Below, piece by piece: positions 17,482 to 26,034 of a stretch of DNA of 64,000 bases. This stretch comes from Streptomyces albireticuli. Its GTDB lineage: Bacteria; Actinomycetota; Actinomycetes; Streptomycetales; Streptomycetaceae. The stretch spans positions 6,596,501 to 6,660,500 of the forward strand of contig NZ_CP021744.1 of assembly GCF_002192455.1 (NCBI RefSeq), written 5' to 3'. The position numbers and the translations under genes were made by a program. Positions within the stretch are counted from its first letter, which is position 1; the number at the start of each line of letters is the position of its first letter. The notes under the pieces were generated by a model. It was not told the origin of the DNA and searched no databases. It worked only from the letters and a program-made list of their open reading frames with translations.

Positions 17482-18216
17482 GTGGGGACCACGCAGCTGG
17501 AATCGGTGCCGGAGCCGAAGTACTGGCACCTGAAGACCGTGCTCACCGACGCACTCGACTCCGAGTTCGCCGTGGGCGAGATCCTGCCGAACGAGCGCGA
17601 GCTCGCGGCCCGCTTCGGCGTCGCGCGGGCCACGCTCCGCCAGGCCCTCGAACAACTGGAGCTGGAAGGGCGCCTCCAGCGCCGCCGCGGCGTCGGCACC
17701 ACCGTCGCCCCGCCCCGGGTGGGCGTCGCCGTCGGCGACACCGGGCAGACCTGGCCCGGCACCGAGACATGGGAGCCCGTCGACAGCGTCGCCGCGGTCC
17801 CGCCCGCGGCCGTCGCCCGGCTCCTCGACACCGCCCCCGACGAGGTCGCGCACACCGTCCGCCGCATCCGGCGCAGCCACGGCCAGCCCGTCGCCGCCGA
17901 GCTGCTGTACGTCCCGGCGCGCTCCGTGCCCGGCCTCACCGGGATCGACGCCCCGACCGGCCCGGCCCGCGCCCGCCTGGTCCTCCGCGAGCTCCAGCGC
18001 CTGCCGCTGGAGGGCCAGGACCAGTCCGTCGAGCTCGGCTCCGCCCGCGCCGACGACGCCAAGGAACTCGACCGGCTGCCCGGCGCGCCCGTCCTCCTCG
18101 TCACCACCCGCTACATCGTGGCCGGCCGCACCGCGGCGGTCGCCGTGGCGACCTATCGGGCGGACACGTGCCGGCTGACGTTCGGCGACGCGGGGATGCA
18201 GTTGCTGGCGGGCTGA
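17482..18216 (+). CDS. GntR family (HutC/DasR-type) transcriptional regulator
   Basis: A 244-aa regulator. The N-terminal GntR winged HTH (~10-75) carries GEILPNERELAARFGVARAT and LRQALEQLELEGRLQRRRGVG. A UTRA ligand-binding domain (~85-240) follows, as in HutC/FarR proteins that bind sugar phosphates, histidine derivatives or fatty acids. The GTG at 17482 is chosen for the GGAGG 6 nt upstream. The palindrome over its own -35 suggests autoregulation or control by DasR. It is divergent from an SDR gene. A repeat array lies directly downstream. Confidence 0.93.
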   Translation: MGTTQLESVPEPKYWHLKTVLTDALDSEFAVGEILPNERELAARFGVARATLRQALEQLELEGRLQRRRGVGTTVAPPRVGVAVGDTGQTWPGTETWEPVDSVAAVPPAAVARLLDTAPDEVAHTVRRIRRSHGQPVAAELLYVPARSVPGLTGIDAPTGPARARLVLRELQRLPLEGQDQSVELGSARADDAKELDRLPGAPVLLVTTRYIVAGRTAAVAVATYRADTCRLTFGDAGMQLLAG

Positions 18217-18256
18217 CGGGCCGTCGGCCGACTCCTTCCCCGCCACCGCGCGGTGT

Positions 18257-18510
18257 CCTCAAGCGCCGGACGGGCTGGATTCCCGCCCGGTCTGAGCTCT
18301 TTCACCCCGGGCAGGGCTGGATTTCCGCCCGGTCCGAGCTCGGCTTGCGCCCCGGACAGGGCTGGATTCCCGCCCGGTCCGAGCTCGGCTTTCCGCCCGT
18401 ACACGGCTGTTACTTCCCGCCTGGACAGGGCTGCCACTTCGCCCGGTTCCGGGCAACCACTCAGCCCGTCCGGCGCTTGAGGACCGGGGTCCGGGGCGGA
18501 GCCCCGGGAG
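18257..18510. repeat. Palindromic element, copy B, with internal ~45-bp tandem repeats
   Basis: A 21-bp perfect inverted repeat (CCTCAAGCGCCGGACGGGCTG at 18257-18277, complement at 18462-18482) encloses five related units starting at 18272, 18314, 18359, 18404 and 18428. The first three share GGGCTGGATT, CCGCCCGGTC and GAGCTC. The usual tail GGTCCGGGGCGGAGCCCC follows. It fills nearly all of the 316-bp gap between the GntR and ROK genes. A short reading frame with repeated RAGFPPGPSS is a by-product. Confidence 0.85.
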
Positions 18511-18532
18511 CGGGAACGCGCGGCCCGGCCGT

Positions 18533-19699
18533 TCAGCGCCGGGCCGTGACCGTGCTCTCCACCGCGAACAGCTGCTCCTCCACGTGGTCGAGGGCCAGCC
18601 GCAGCGCGCCCGTCGCCACCGCCGCCTCGCCCAGCAGCGACTGCACCACCTGCGGCGGGCGCAGGCAGTAGCGGGCGAGCTCGGCGCGGAGGGGTCCCAG
18701 GACGCCGCTCAGGCCGGCGGCCCAGCCGCCCACCACGACCAGTTCGGGATCGAGCGCCAGCACCAGCGCGGCCACGTCGTGCACCAGCCGCCGCATGAAG
18801 CGCTCCACGGCCGCCTCGGCCCGCTCGTCGCCCGCGCGGGCCAGCGCGAAGACCCGGGCCACCTGCGCCTCGTCCAGCGGGTGCAGCGGCTCGCCCGTCG
18901 TGGACAGGACCTCCTCCGGGGTGGCCTCCCGGCCCAGCAGGTGCAGCGCCCCGATCTCGCCGGCCGCGCCGCCGTACCCGCGGTGCAGCCGGCCGCCGAT
19001 CAGCGAACCGGCCCCGGGGCTCAGCCCCGCCAGCACGAACACCACGTCGTCCGAGGCCGTGGCCGCGCCCTTCCAGTGCTCCGCCACCGCGGCGGCGTTC
19101 GCGTCGTTCTCCACCAGGACCGGACACCGGAACGAGCGCCGCAGCCGCTCGCCGAGCGGCAGCCCGGTCCACCCCGGCAGCGCCGTGCCCAGCCGCACGG
19201 TCCCGTCGGCCTCGACGATGCCGGGCGTGGCGACGCCCACCGCGCGCAGCTGGGCGCGCGGCACGCCCGAACGCCGCAACAGGTCGGAGACGGTGGCCAG
19301 CACGGCGTCCAGCCGCTCGTCCGCCGGTGCCGTCGCCGCGATCTCCTGGGCCGCCGAGCCCATCACCCGGCCGCCCAGGTCCGCCATCAGGGCGGCGATC
19401 CGGTGCGGCCCGATCTCGATGCCCAGCAGATGGCCGGCCTCCCGGCGGAACCGGAAGCGCCGCGCCGGACGCCCCTGGCGCCGCGCCTCGCCCTCCTCGG
19501 CCGCCGCCTCCACCACCAGACCGGCGTCGATCAGCCCCTCGACCACGCCCTCCACGGTCGGCCGGGACAGCCCCGTCACCTTGACCAGGTCCGTGAGCGT
19601 CGGGGAGACGGCCGGAGCCGCCGTGCGCAGCGCGTGCAGCACCACGGCCGAATTGATCCGCCGCAGCAGGGACGGGTCCCCACCGGTGAGCCGCCCCAA
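18533..19699 (-). CDS. ROK family transcriptional regulator
   Basis: A 388-aa protein with an N-terminal winged HTH (~10-75, VLHALRTAAPAVSPTLTDLV then TGLSRPTVEGVVEGLIDAG). A ROK (repressor/ORF/kinase) fold follows, with ACTIN-type ATPase segments GIEIGPHRIAALMADLGG and CPVLVENDANAAAVAEHW. The zinc Cys cluster of sugar-kinase ROK proteins is missing; the region reads GEIGALHLLGREATPEE. A pure regulator of sugar metabolism is therefore more likely than a kinase. The TTG at 19699 is chosen because GAGGAGG lies 7 nt upstream. Longer starts lack a site. Confidence 0.9.
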   Translation of the reverse strand: MGRLTGGDPSLLRRINSAVVLHALRTAAPAVSPTLTDLVKVTGLSRPTVEGVVEGLIDAGLVVEAAAEEGEARRQGRPARRFRFRREAGHLLGIEIGPHRIAALMADLGGRVMGSAAQEIAATAPADERLDAVLATVSDLLRRSGVPRAQLRAVGVATPGIVEADGTVRLGTALPGWTGLPLGERLRRSFRCPVLVENDANAAAVAEHWKGAATASDDVVFVLAGLSPGAGSLIGGRLHRGYGGAAGEIGALHLLGREATPEEVLSTTGEPLHPLDEAQVARVFALARAGDERAEAAVERFMRRLVHDVAALVLALDPELVVVGGWAAGLSGVLGPLRAELARYCLRPPQVVQSLLGEAAVATGALRLALDHVEEQLFAVESTVTARR

Positions 19700-19803
19700 C
19701 GTGCCGCCTCCTCGTTCCGCGCCGCTTTGCGCGCTCTTTGCTGTCTGGCGGGATCGTATCGGGTGGCGGCCGGGGCGGCGAGGTCCGGGACCGCGCCGCG
19801 CCG

Positions 19804-20454
19804 TCATCCCGGGGCGACGAATCCCGACTCGTACGCGGCGATCACCGCCTGGGTGCGGTCCCGCGCCCCCAGCTTCGCCAGGACCGCGCTGACGTGCGAC
19901 TTCACCGTCTCGGTGCCCAGCAGCAGGCTCCGCGCGATCTCCGGGTTGGACATCCCGCGCGTCATCAGCCGCAGGACGTCCTCCTCCCGGGCCGTCAGCC
20001 CGGCCCGCTCCATCGCGGCGCGGGCCCGCTCGTTGCCGCGCGCCGCCGCGAGCCGGCGCAGCGCGGCCGGGAAGAGCAGCGAGTCCCCGGCGGCCACCGT
20101 CCGCACCGCCCGCACGATCTCGGCCGGGGCGGCCCGCTTGAGCAGGAAGCCGTCCGCGCCGGCGCGCAGCGCGTCGTAGACGTAGTCGTCGTTCTCGAAC
20201 GTCGTCACGACCATGATCTTCGGCGGCGGAGCCACCGTGCGGAGCACGAGCCGGGTCGCCTCGATGCCGTCCATCAGGGGCATCCGGACGTCCATGGCCA
20301 CGAGGTCCGGCCGCAGTGACCGCACCAGGGGCAGGACGGCGGCACCGTCGGCGGCCTCGCCCACGACGTCGATGCCGGGCTGGGCGGTGAGGACGGCGCG
20401 GAGACCGGCGCGGACGAGGGGCTCGTCGTCGACGAGCAGGACGGTTATCGGCAT
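19804..20454 (-). CDS. Two-component response regulator, NarL/LuxR type
   Basis: A 216-aa response regulator. The receiver domain (1-~120) has acidic residues D9/D10 and the phospho-acceptor D55 (LVAMDVRMP). The C-terminal LuxR HTH (~150-210) reads LTAREEDVLRLMTRGMSNPE and TVKSHVSAVLAKLGARDRTQ. It starts 9 nt after the kinase stop, without a strong ribosome-binding site of its own, so translation is probably coupled to the kinase. The divergent ABC transporter genes are the natural target. Confidence 0.96.
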   Translation of the reverse strand: MPITVLLVDDEPLVRAGLRAVLTAQPGIDVVGEAADGAAVLPLVRSLRPDLVAMDVRMPLMDGIEATRLVLRTVAPPPKIMVVTTFENDDYVYDALRAGADGFLLKRAAPAEIVRAVRTVAAGDSLLFPAALRRLAAARGNERARAAMERAGLTAREEDVLRLMTRGMSNPEIARSLLLGTETVKSHVSAVLAKLGARDRTQAVIAAYESGFVAPG

Positions 20455-20463
20455 CGGGTCAGC

Positions 20464-21744
20464 CTAGGCAACGGCCCGGCCCGTCCGGCGCTTGAGGGCC
20501 GGGGCCCGGGGCGGCGCCCCGGGAGCGGGGACCGGCAGCAGCGCCCGTACCCGCCAGCCGCCGTCGTGCTCGCCCGTCTCCGCCCGGCCGCCGAGCAGGG
20601 CCGCCCGCTCCCGGATCCCCCGCAGCCCGCTGCCGCCGCCCGGGCCGCCGGCCGCCGCCGGGCGCTCCGGCAGCGGATTGCGGATGTCCAGCTCAAGGGC
20701 GCCCTCCCGCACCGCGATCCGCACGGACACGGGCACCGGGCCCGCGTGCCGCACCACATTGGTAAGGGCCTCCTGCACGATGCGGTAGCCCTCCCGGGAC
20801 ACCGGGCCGGGGACGGCCTCCAGCGGGCCGGTCACCTCCGCCGTGACGTGGGCGCCGGAGCCCCGGGCCGCCGCGAGCAGCCGCTCGGTGTCGGCGAGGG
20901 TCGGGCGGCCGCCGGGGCCCGGGGCGTCCTCCCGCAGGGTCCTGAGCACCCGCTCCAGATCCTCCAGCGCGTGCCGGCCGGTCTCCTCGATCGCGGTCAG
21001 CGCGAGCCGGGTGAACTCCTCGGACCCCGCGGCCCGCGCCGCGCCCGCCTGCACCACGGCCACGGTCAGGGCGTGCCCGATGGAGTCGTGCAACTCCCGG
21101 GCGAGCCGGTTGTGTTCCAGCAGCCGGTCGGTGCGCTCCTCCAGCGCGGCGATCCGCTCGGCCGCCGACGGACCGAGCAGCCGCCGGGCGGCCCCGGCCG
21201 TCAGGGCGCCGGCCGCGACGACGAACGCCGCCAGACCGGCCAGGGGCAGCGGGGCGAGCGCCGCGTGCCACGCCTCGCCGCCGGAGGGCCACAGCGGGGA
21301 CGGCCAGACCGGCGGCTTCTCGGGCGCCTCGGTGCCGCCCGCCGAGGCGACGAGGGCCGCGGCGAGGAACGGCAGATGCACGCTCAGGAACGCCGTCAGC
21401 ATGCCCAGTTCGTAGCGCAGGGCCATCCACAGCCCCGTGCGCCACCGGTCGCCCCAGGAGGCGGACGCGCTCGCGGCCACCGCCGGCGGCCGCCCGTCCC
21501 GGTCGTGGGGGAAGAGGAGCAGGCGGGCCTGCGTGCCCTCGGACAGCCGGACGCCCGGCACCGTCGCGGCCGCGAACAGGAACGGCAGCGGCAGCACCAG
21601 CAGCCACAGCCCCCGCACCTCGTCCATGCGCGCGAGCCCGGGGGCGACGAACGCGAAGAGCGTGCCGACGACACAGGCCATGACCAGGTGCAGCCAGCGG
21701 GTGAAGGTGATGGCCCGGGCGTACGGCCGCAGCGGAGCGAACAT
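20464..21744 (-). CDS. Sensor histidine kinase (HisKA_3 type)
   Basis: A 426-aa membrane kinase. Four predicted membrane helices lie at ~17-35, 46-64, 113-134 and 164-184 with little extracellular sequence, as in kinases that sense membrane stress or work with a transporter. The HisKA_3 domain has phospho-accepting H219 (ARELHDSIGHALT). The ATPase domain has ALTNVVRHAG and GGSGLRGIRERAALLGG. GAGAGGA precedes the ATG. The last ~24 residues (PAPGAPPRAPALKRRTGRAV) are encoded by half of the dispersed palindromic repeat, which also carries the reading frame to its stop. Confidence 0.94.
   Translation of the reverse strand: MFAPLRPYARAITFTRWLHLVMACVVGTLFAFVAPGLARMDEVRGLWLLVLPLPFLFAAATVPGVRLSEGTQARLLLFPHDRDGRPPAVAASASASWGDRWRTGLWMALRYELGMLTAFLSVHLPFLAAALVASAGGTEAPEKPPVWPSPLWPSGGEAWHAALAPLPLAGLAAFVVAAGALTAGAARRLLGPSAAERIAALEERTDRLLEHNRLARELHDSIGHALTVAVVQAGAARAAGSEEFTRLALTAIEETGRHALEDLERVLRTLREDAPGPGGRPTLADTERLLAAARGSGAHVTAEVTGPLEAVPGPVSREGYRIVQEALTNVVRHAGPVPVSVRIAVREGALELDIRNPLPERPAAAGGPGGGSGLRGIRERAALLGGRAETGEHDGGWRVRALLPVPAPGAPPRAPALKRRTGRAVA
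20478..20530. repeat. Palindromic element, half copy C, inside a coding end
   Basis: Only the right arm (GTCCGGCGCTTGAGG) and a variant tail (GGCCCGGGGCGGCGCCCC) are present. It lies within the 3' end of the kinase gene, in frame, and encodes LKRRTG on the minus strand. Confidence 0.8.
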
Positions 21745-21852
21745 GCCCGCATCCTCTCAACCCGCCACCGGCCGGGGCCTCCCCCGCGTGGGGGAGGCGG
21801 TACCCGCCCGGGAGGGAGGCCGGGGGCACCCCCGGGGCGCCAGCCTGGGGGC

Positions 21853-22584
21853 ATGACCTCGATCGACCTCGTCCGCCTCACCAAGTGCTACGGCCCGGTC
21901 CGCGCCGTGGACGACCTCACGTGCACCGTCGAGCCCGGCCGGGTGACGGGCTTCCTCGGCCCCAACGGCGCCGGCAAGTCCACCACCATGCGGCTCGTCC
22001 TCGGCCTCGACCGGCCGAGCTCGGGCACCGCGACCGTGGGGGGCCGCCCGTACGCCCTCCTCGGCGAACCGCTGCGGCACGTCGGCGCGCTGCTCGACGC
22101 GGGCGCGGCCCACCCCGCCCGCACCGCCCGGGACCATCTGCTCGCCCTCGCCCACAGCAACCGCCTGGCGGTCCGCCGGGTCGACGAGGTCCTGGCGGAG
22201 GCCGGGCTGGCGAAGGCCGCCCGGCGGCGGGTACGGACCTTCTCGCTCGGCATGCGCCAGCGGCTCGGCATCGCCGCCGCCCTGCTCGGCGACCCGCCCG
22301 TCCTGATGCTCGACGAGCCGACCAACGGCCTGGACCCGGAAGGCGTCATCTGGGTCCGCGAGCTGATGCGGCGGCTCGCGGCGGAGGGCCGGACCGTCCT
22401 CGTCTCCAGCCATCTGATGGCCGAGACGGCGCAGGCCGCCGATCACGTGCTCGTCCTCGGCCGGGGCCGGCTCCTCGCGGACGGGCCGCTGGCCGGCTTC
22501 GTCGGGCGCCACGGATCCCTGGAGCGGGCCTACCTCGCCCTCACCGCCGGGGCCGCCGAGTACACCACCACCGAGAGGGCCTGA
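21853..22584 (+). CDS. ABC transporter ATP-binding protein
   Basis: A 243-aa ATPase of an ABC-2 exporter. Walker A is GPNGAGKST (36-44), the signature is FSLGMRQRLG, Walker B is VLMLDEPTNGLDP and the H-loop is SSHLMAE. The subfamily (CcmA/DrrA-like) is typical of drug, lantibiotic or lipid export. The permease gene begins 3 nt after the stop. The divergent kinase and response regulator probably control the pair. Confidence 0.95.
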   Translation: MTSIDLVRLTKCYGPVRAVDDLTCTVEPGRVTGFLGPNGAGKSTTMRLVLGLDRPSSGTATVGGRPYALLGEPLRHVGALLDAGAAHPARTARDHLLALAHSNRLAVRRVDEVLAEAGLAKAARRRVRTFSLGMRQRLGIAAALLGDPPVLMLDEPTNGLDPEGVIWVRELMRRLAAEGRTVLVSSHLMAETAQAADHVLVLGRGRLLADGPLAGFVGRHGSLERAYLALTAGAAEYTTTERA

Positions 22585-22587
22585 ACC

Positions 22588-23331
22588 ATGTCCTTCACCG
22601 CCGTACTCCGTTCCGAGTGGACGAAGTTCCGCTCGGTCCGGTCGTCCGTCCTCGCCCTCGCGAGCGCCTTCGTGGCCACCGCGGGCGTCTCGGTCCTCGT
22701 CTGCGCGCTCCAGCGCGACAGCGACGACCCCGCCTTCGAGCCGCTCTTCGCGTCCTTCTTCGGCATCTCCTTCGGCCAGATCGCCGCCGTCTGCTTCGGC
22801 GCCCTGATGGTGGCCGGGGAGTACGGCCGCGGCGCCATCGGGGTCTCGCTCACCGCGGTGCCCCGCCGCGGCCTGCTGTACGGGGCCAAGCTGGCGCTCG
22901 TCACCGGACTCGTGCTCGCCGCCGGGCTGTTCGCGGGGGTGTGCGCCTTCTTCGCGGGCCAGGGCGTGCTCGGCGACCGGGGTGTCGGCCCCGGTGCCGC
23001 CGGGGCGCCGCGCGCGGTGTTCGGCTGCGGGCTGCACCTGGCGCTGCTGGCGGCCCTGTCCGCCGGGGCGGCGGCCGTCCTGCGCAGCACGGTCGGCACG
23101 ATCGGCCTGCTCGTCCCCGCCGTCTGCTTCCTGTCCCCGGTGCTCGGCGGCGACTCCGGGTCGGCGGTCGGCGGAATGGCGCAGTTCCTGCCCGACCGGG
23201 CGGGCCAGCAGATCCTGCACGCCGCGCCCGAGGGGCTGCTCGGCGCGTGGACCGGGCTGGGGGTGACGGCGCTGTGGGCGGCCGCGGCGGCCGGCGCGGG
23301 CTGGTGGGCGATGTGCCGCCGGGACGCCTGA
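22588..23331 (+). CDS. ABC-2 type transporter permease
   Basis: A 247-aa membrane protein with about six helices, including VLALASAFVATAGVSVLVCA, ISFGQIAAVCFGALMVAG and GLLVPAVCFLSPVLGG. The N-terminal VLRSEWTKFRSVRSSV is characteristic of Streptomyces ABC-2 permeases. It overlaps no other gene and follows the ATPase by 3 nt, with a coupled start. The substrate is unknown. It is convergent with the glycosylase gene. Confidence 0.92.
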   Translation: MSFTAVLRSEWTKFRSVRSSVLALASAFVATAGVSVLVCALQRDSDDPAFEPLFASFFGISFGQIAAVCFGALMVAGEYGRGAIGVSLTAVPRRGLLYGAKLALVTGLVLAAGLFAGVCAFFAGQGVLGDRGVGPGAAGAPRAVFGCGLHLALLAALSAGAAAVLRSTVGTIGLLVPAVCFLSPVLGGDSGSAVGGMAQFLPDRAGQQILHAAPEGLLGAWTGLGVTALWAAAAAGAGWWAMCRRDA

Positions 23332-23362
23332 GCCGGACCGGTGCGGACCGGTGCGGCCGGGC

Positions 23363-23869
23363 TCAGCCCTCGCCGTCGGCGGCGGCGCGCAGCCGCTCGT
23401 ACTCCTCGGTCATCCTCGGCAGCGACCAGGAGGCGTTGAGGCCGCTGGGGTTGGGCAGCACCCAGATCCTGGTGTCGCCGATCGTCCGCTCCTGCCGGCC
23501 GATCACGGCGCGCTTGTCGTCGAAGGCGGCGCGGTAGGCGGTGACGCCGACGACGGCCAGCCAGCGCGGGCGCAGCCGGGTGACCTTCTCGGTGAGGACC
23601 ACGCCGCCCTCGCGGTACTCCTCGCGGCTCAGCTCGTCGGCCCGCGCGGAGGGGCGGGCCACCACGTTGGTGATGCCGAGCCCGTACTCCAGCAGCTCCT
23701 CCTGCTCGGCGGGCGCGAGCCGGCGCGGGGTGAAGCCGGAGAGGTGCAGGACGGGCCAGAAGCGGTTGCCGGGCCGGGCGAAGTGGTGGCCGGTGGCCTC
23801 GGACATCAGCCCGGGGTTGATGCCGCAGAACAGGACCCGGAGGTCCTCGGCGATCACGTCACCGATCAC
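23363..23869 (-). CDS. Mismatch-specific DNA glycosylase (MUG/TDG family)
   Basis: A 168-aa uracil-DNA glycosylase superfamily member. It has the two hallmark motifs: GINPG (16-20), with Asn in the catalytic position, and VLPNPSGLNASW near 140. It would excise uracil or thymine opposite guanine, the product of cytosine or 5-methylcytosine deamination, which suits a high-GC genome. The GTG start follows AGGAGGGG at 7 nt. It appears to be a single-gene unit. Confidence 0.94.
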   Translation of the reverse strand: MIGDVIAEDLRVLFCGINPGLMSEATGHHFARPGNRFWPVLHLSGFTPRRLAPAEQEELLEYGLGITNVVARPSARADELSREEYREGGVVLTEKVTRLRPRWLAVVGVTAYRAAFDDKRAVIGRQERTIGDTRIWVLPNPSGLNASWSLPRMTEEYERLRAAADGEG

Positions 23870-23968
23870 GGGACGGCCCCTCCTGGCTCCTCGGGAAGAC
23901 GGTCGTCCCGATGATACGCAGGGCGGCGCACCCGCCCCGGGCGGGCCCCGGGCGCCGGGGGTGTGCCC

Positions 23969-24412
23969 CTAGACCGTCCGGGCCGGGCCGGCCGGGGGCT
24001 GGTCCGAGGCGCAGTGCAGGCACTTGGAGGCGGCCTCGGGCAGGTCCTCGGACAGGCAGGCCGGGCAGGTCTTGAGGGCGCCGGGCTCCTCGAAGACGAC
24101 CTGGCCGCGCCGGGCCTGCACATGCTTGTAGGGCATGACGACGCAGAAGTAGACGACGGCCATGAAGATCAGGAAGTAGATCACCGCGGAGAGGAACGAC
24201 CCCAGGTCGAGATAGGTCGACCTGTTCCCGGGCTTCCCGAGCTGCCAGCCCAGGCCCATGGAACGGCCGCCCTGGGCGCGGGTGATGATCGGGTTGATCA
24301 CGAAGTCGGTGAACGCCTTGATGAGGGTGCTGAGCGCCAAGGCGATGACCAGACCGACGGCCACGGTGACGATGTCACCGCGCATGACGAAGTTCTTGAA
24401 ACCCTTGAGCAC
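23969..24412 (-). CDS. mscL: MscL family mechanosensitive channel with C-terminal zinc-ribbon-like tail
   Basis: A 147-aa MscL-type channel. The N-terminal amphipathic helix (LKGFKNFVMRGD) is followed by TM1 (~14-38) and TM2 (~71-94), joined by a periplasmic loop with Gly and Asn residues. Such pentamers open under membrane tension to release solutes. The cytoplasmic tail is unusual: C116-x2-C119-x11-C131-x2-C134 (CPACLSEDLPEAASKCLHCA), the spacing of a small zinc ribbon, in place of the usual helical bundle. The GTG start follows AGGGAG. Confidence 0.88.
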   Translation of the reverse strand: MLKGFKNFVMRGDIVTVAVGLVIALALSTLIKAFTDFVINPIITRAQGGRSMGLGWQLGKPGNRSTYLDLGSFLSAVIYFLIFMAVVYFCVVMPYKHVQARRGQVVFEEPGALKTCPACLSEDLPEAASKCLHCASDQPPAGPARTV

Positions 24413-24515
24413 GGTCGGCTCCCTAGCGTCGGCGTCCGATGAGGCACGCAGAACGCTACATTCCGGACATGGTGGGCAAGGGGTGCGGCACGCGCGGGCG
24501 GGCGGATGCCGGTAC

Positions 24516-24553
24516 GGCCGAGGGGCCGGTGGAGAACCACCGGCCCCTCGGCC
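24516..24553 (-). terminator. Terminator hairpin after purB
   Basis: A perfect 17-bp stem (GGCCGAGGGGCCGGTGG and complement) with an AGAA loop lies 31 nt downstream of the purB stop. Confidence 0.8.
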
Positions 24554-24583
24554 GCGCGTGGGGGAGCCGGGCCCCCGCGGGTG

Positions 24584-26026
24584 TCAGAGGATCGACCCCG
24601 GGGCGTAGGCGGCCGCCTCCGGGTACCGCTTGGCGATCTCCTCGACGCGGGAGACGACCTGGGCGACCTGTGCGGCGGCGGCACCGGTGAAGGACAGCTT
24701 GTCGGCCATCAGGGCGTCCAGGCCCGCGCGGTCCAGCGGGATCCGCTCGTCGGCCGCCAGCTTGTCGAGCAGCTCGTTGCGCTCGGCGCCCCGCTCGCGC
24801 ATCGCCAGCGCGGACGCCACCGCGTGCTCCTTGATCGCCTCGTGCGCGACCTCCCGCCCGACACCCGCGCGCACCGCGCCCATCAGCACCTTGGTGGTGG
24901 CGAGGAAGGGGAGGTAGCGGTCCAGCTCACGGGCGACGACCGCCGGGAAGGCGCCGAACTCGTCGAGGACGGTGAGGAAGGTCTCCATCAGGCCGTCGAG
25001 CGCGAAGAAGGCGTCCGGCAGGGCCACGCGGCGCACCACGGAGCAGGAGACGTCGCCCTCGTTCCACTGGTCGCCCGCCAGCTCGCCGGTCATCGAGGCG
25101 TAGCCGCGCAGGATGACCATCAGGCCGTTGACGCGCTCGCAGGAGCGGGTGTTCATCTTGTGCGGCATCGCGGACGAGCCGACCTGGCCCGGCTTGAAGC
25201 CCTCGGTCACCAGCTCGTGCCCGGCCATCAGGCGGATCGTCTTGGCGAGCGAGGACGGTGCGGCCGCCAGCTGCACCAGCGCGGTCACCACGTCGTAGTC
25301 CAGCGAGCGCGGGTAGACCTGGCCGACCGAGGTGAAGGCGTGCGCGAAGCCGAGGTGCGCGGCGATCCGGCCCTCCAGCTCGTCCAGCTTCGCGGCGTCG
25401 CCGCCGAGCAGGTCGAGCATGTCCTGGGCGGTGCCGACCGGGCCCTTGATGCCGCGCAGCGGGTAGCGGGCGAGCAGCTCCTCCAGCCGGCCGAAGGCGA
25501 CCAGCAGCTCGTCGGCCGTGGTGGCGAAGCGCTTGCCGAGTGTGGTGGCCTGCGCGGCCACGTTGTGCGAGCGGCCCGCCATGACCAGCTCCGCGTGCTC
25601 GCCGGCGAGCCGGCCCACCCGGGCCAGGACGGCGACGGCGCGGTCGCGCACCAGCTCCAGCGAGAGCCGGATCTGGAGCTGCTCGACGTTCTCGGTGAGG
25701 TCGCGGGAGGTCATGCCCTTGTGGACGTGCTCATGGCCGGCGAGGGCGTTGAACTCCTCGATCCGGGCCTTCACGTCGTGGCGCGTGACCTTCTCGCGCT
25801 CGGCGATCGACGCCAGGTCGACCTGGTCCAGGACCCGCTCGTAGTCGGCGAGGGCGGCGTCCGGCACCTCGATCCCCAGGTCCTTCTGGGCGCGCAGCAC
25901 GGCGAGCCACAGCTTGCGCTCCAGCTTGACCTTGTACTCGGGGGACCAGAGGACGGCAAGCTCGGTGGAGGCGTAGCGGCCGGCGAGGACGTTCGGGATG
26001 CGGGGCTTCAAAGACGCAGCAGTCAC
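24584..26026 (-). CDS. purB: Adenylosuccinate lyase
   Basis: A 480-aa fumarase/aspartase superfamily enzyme. It converts SAICAR to AICAR and adenylosuccinate to AMP in purine synthesis. The signature GSSAMPHKMN, which carries the flexible catalytic Ser loop, is intact, as are GMTSRDLTENVEQLQIRLS and the catalytic-His segment AGRSHNVAAQ. The GTG start at 26026 has no evident Shine-Dalgarno, but a TAGAAT -10 lies 8 nt upstream, so the message may be leaderless. A strong hairpin ends the gene. Confidence 0.97.
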   Translation of the reverse strand: MTAASLKPRIPNVLAGRYASTELAVLWSPEYKVKLERKLWLAVLRAQKDLGIEVPDAALADYERVLDQVDLASIAEREKVTRHDVKARIEEFNALAGHEHVHKGMTSRDLTENVEQLQIRLSLELVRDRAVAVLARVGRLAGEHAELVMAGRSHNVAAQATTLGKRFATTADELLVAFGRLEELLARYPLRGIKGPVGTAQDMLDLLGGDAAKLDELEGRIAAHLGFAHAFTSVGQVYPRSLDYDVVTALVQLAAAPSSLAKTIRLMAGHELVTEGFKPGQVGSSAMPHKMNTRSCERVNGLMVILRGYASMTGELAGDQWNEGDVSCSVVRRVALPDAFFALDGLMETFLTVLDEFGAFPAVVARELDRYLPFLATTKVLMGAVRAGVGREVAHEAIKEHAVASALAMRERGAERNELLDKLAADERIPLDRAGLDALMADKLSFTGAAAAQVAQVVSRVEEIAKRYPEAAAYAPGSIL

Positions 26027-26034
26027 GTGACCGG

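Noticed and set aside
18253..18480. Plus-strand 75-codon frame encoding repeated RAGFPPGPSS
   Set aside because: It lies wholly in the palindromic element's tandem array, lacks a ribosome-binding site and simply translates the DNA repeat.
24516..24553. Copy of the dispersed palindromic element after purB
   Set aside because: It is a strong hairpin but lacks the CCTCAAGCGCC core and the GGTCCGGGGCGGAG tail, so it is treated as an ordinary terminator.
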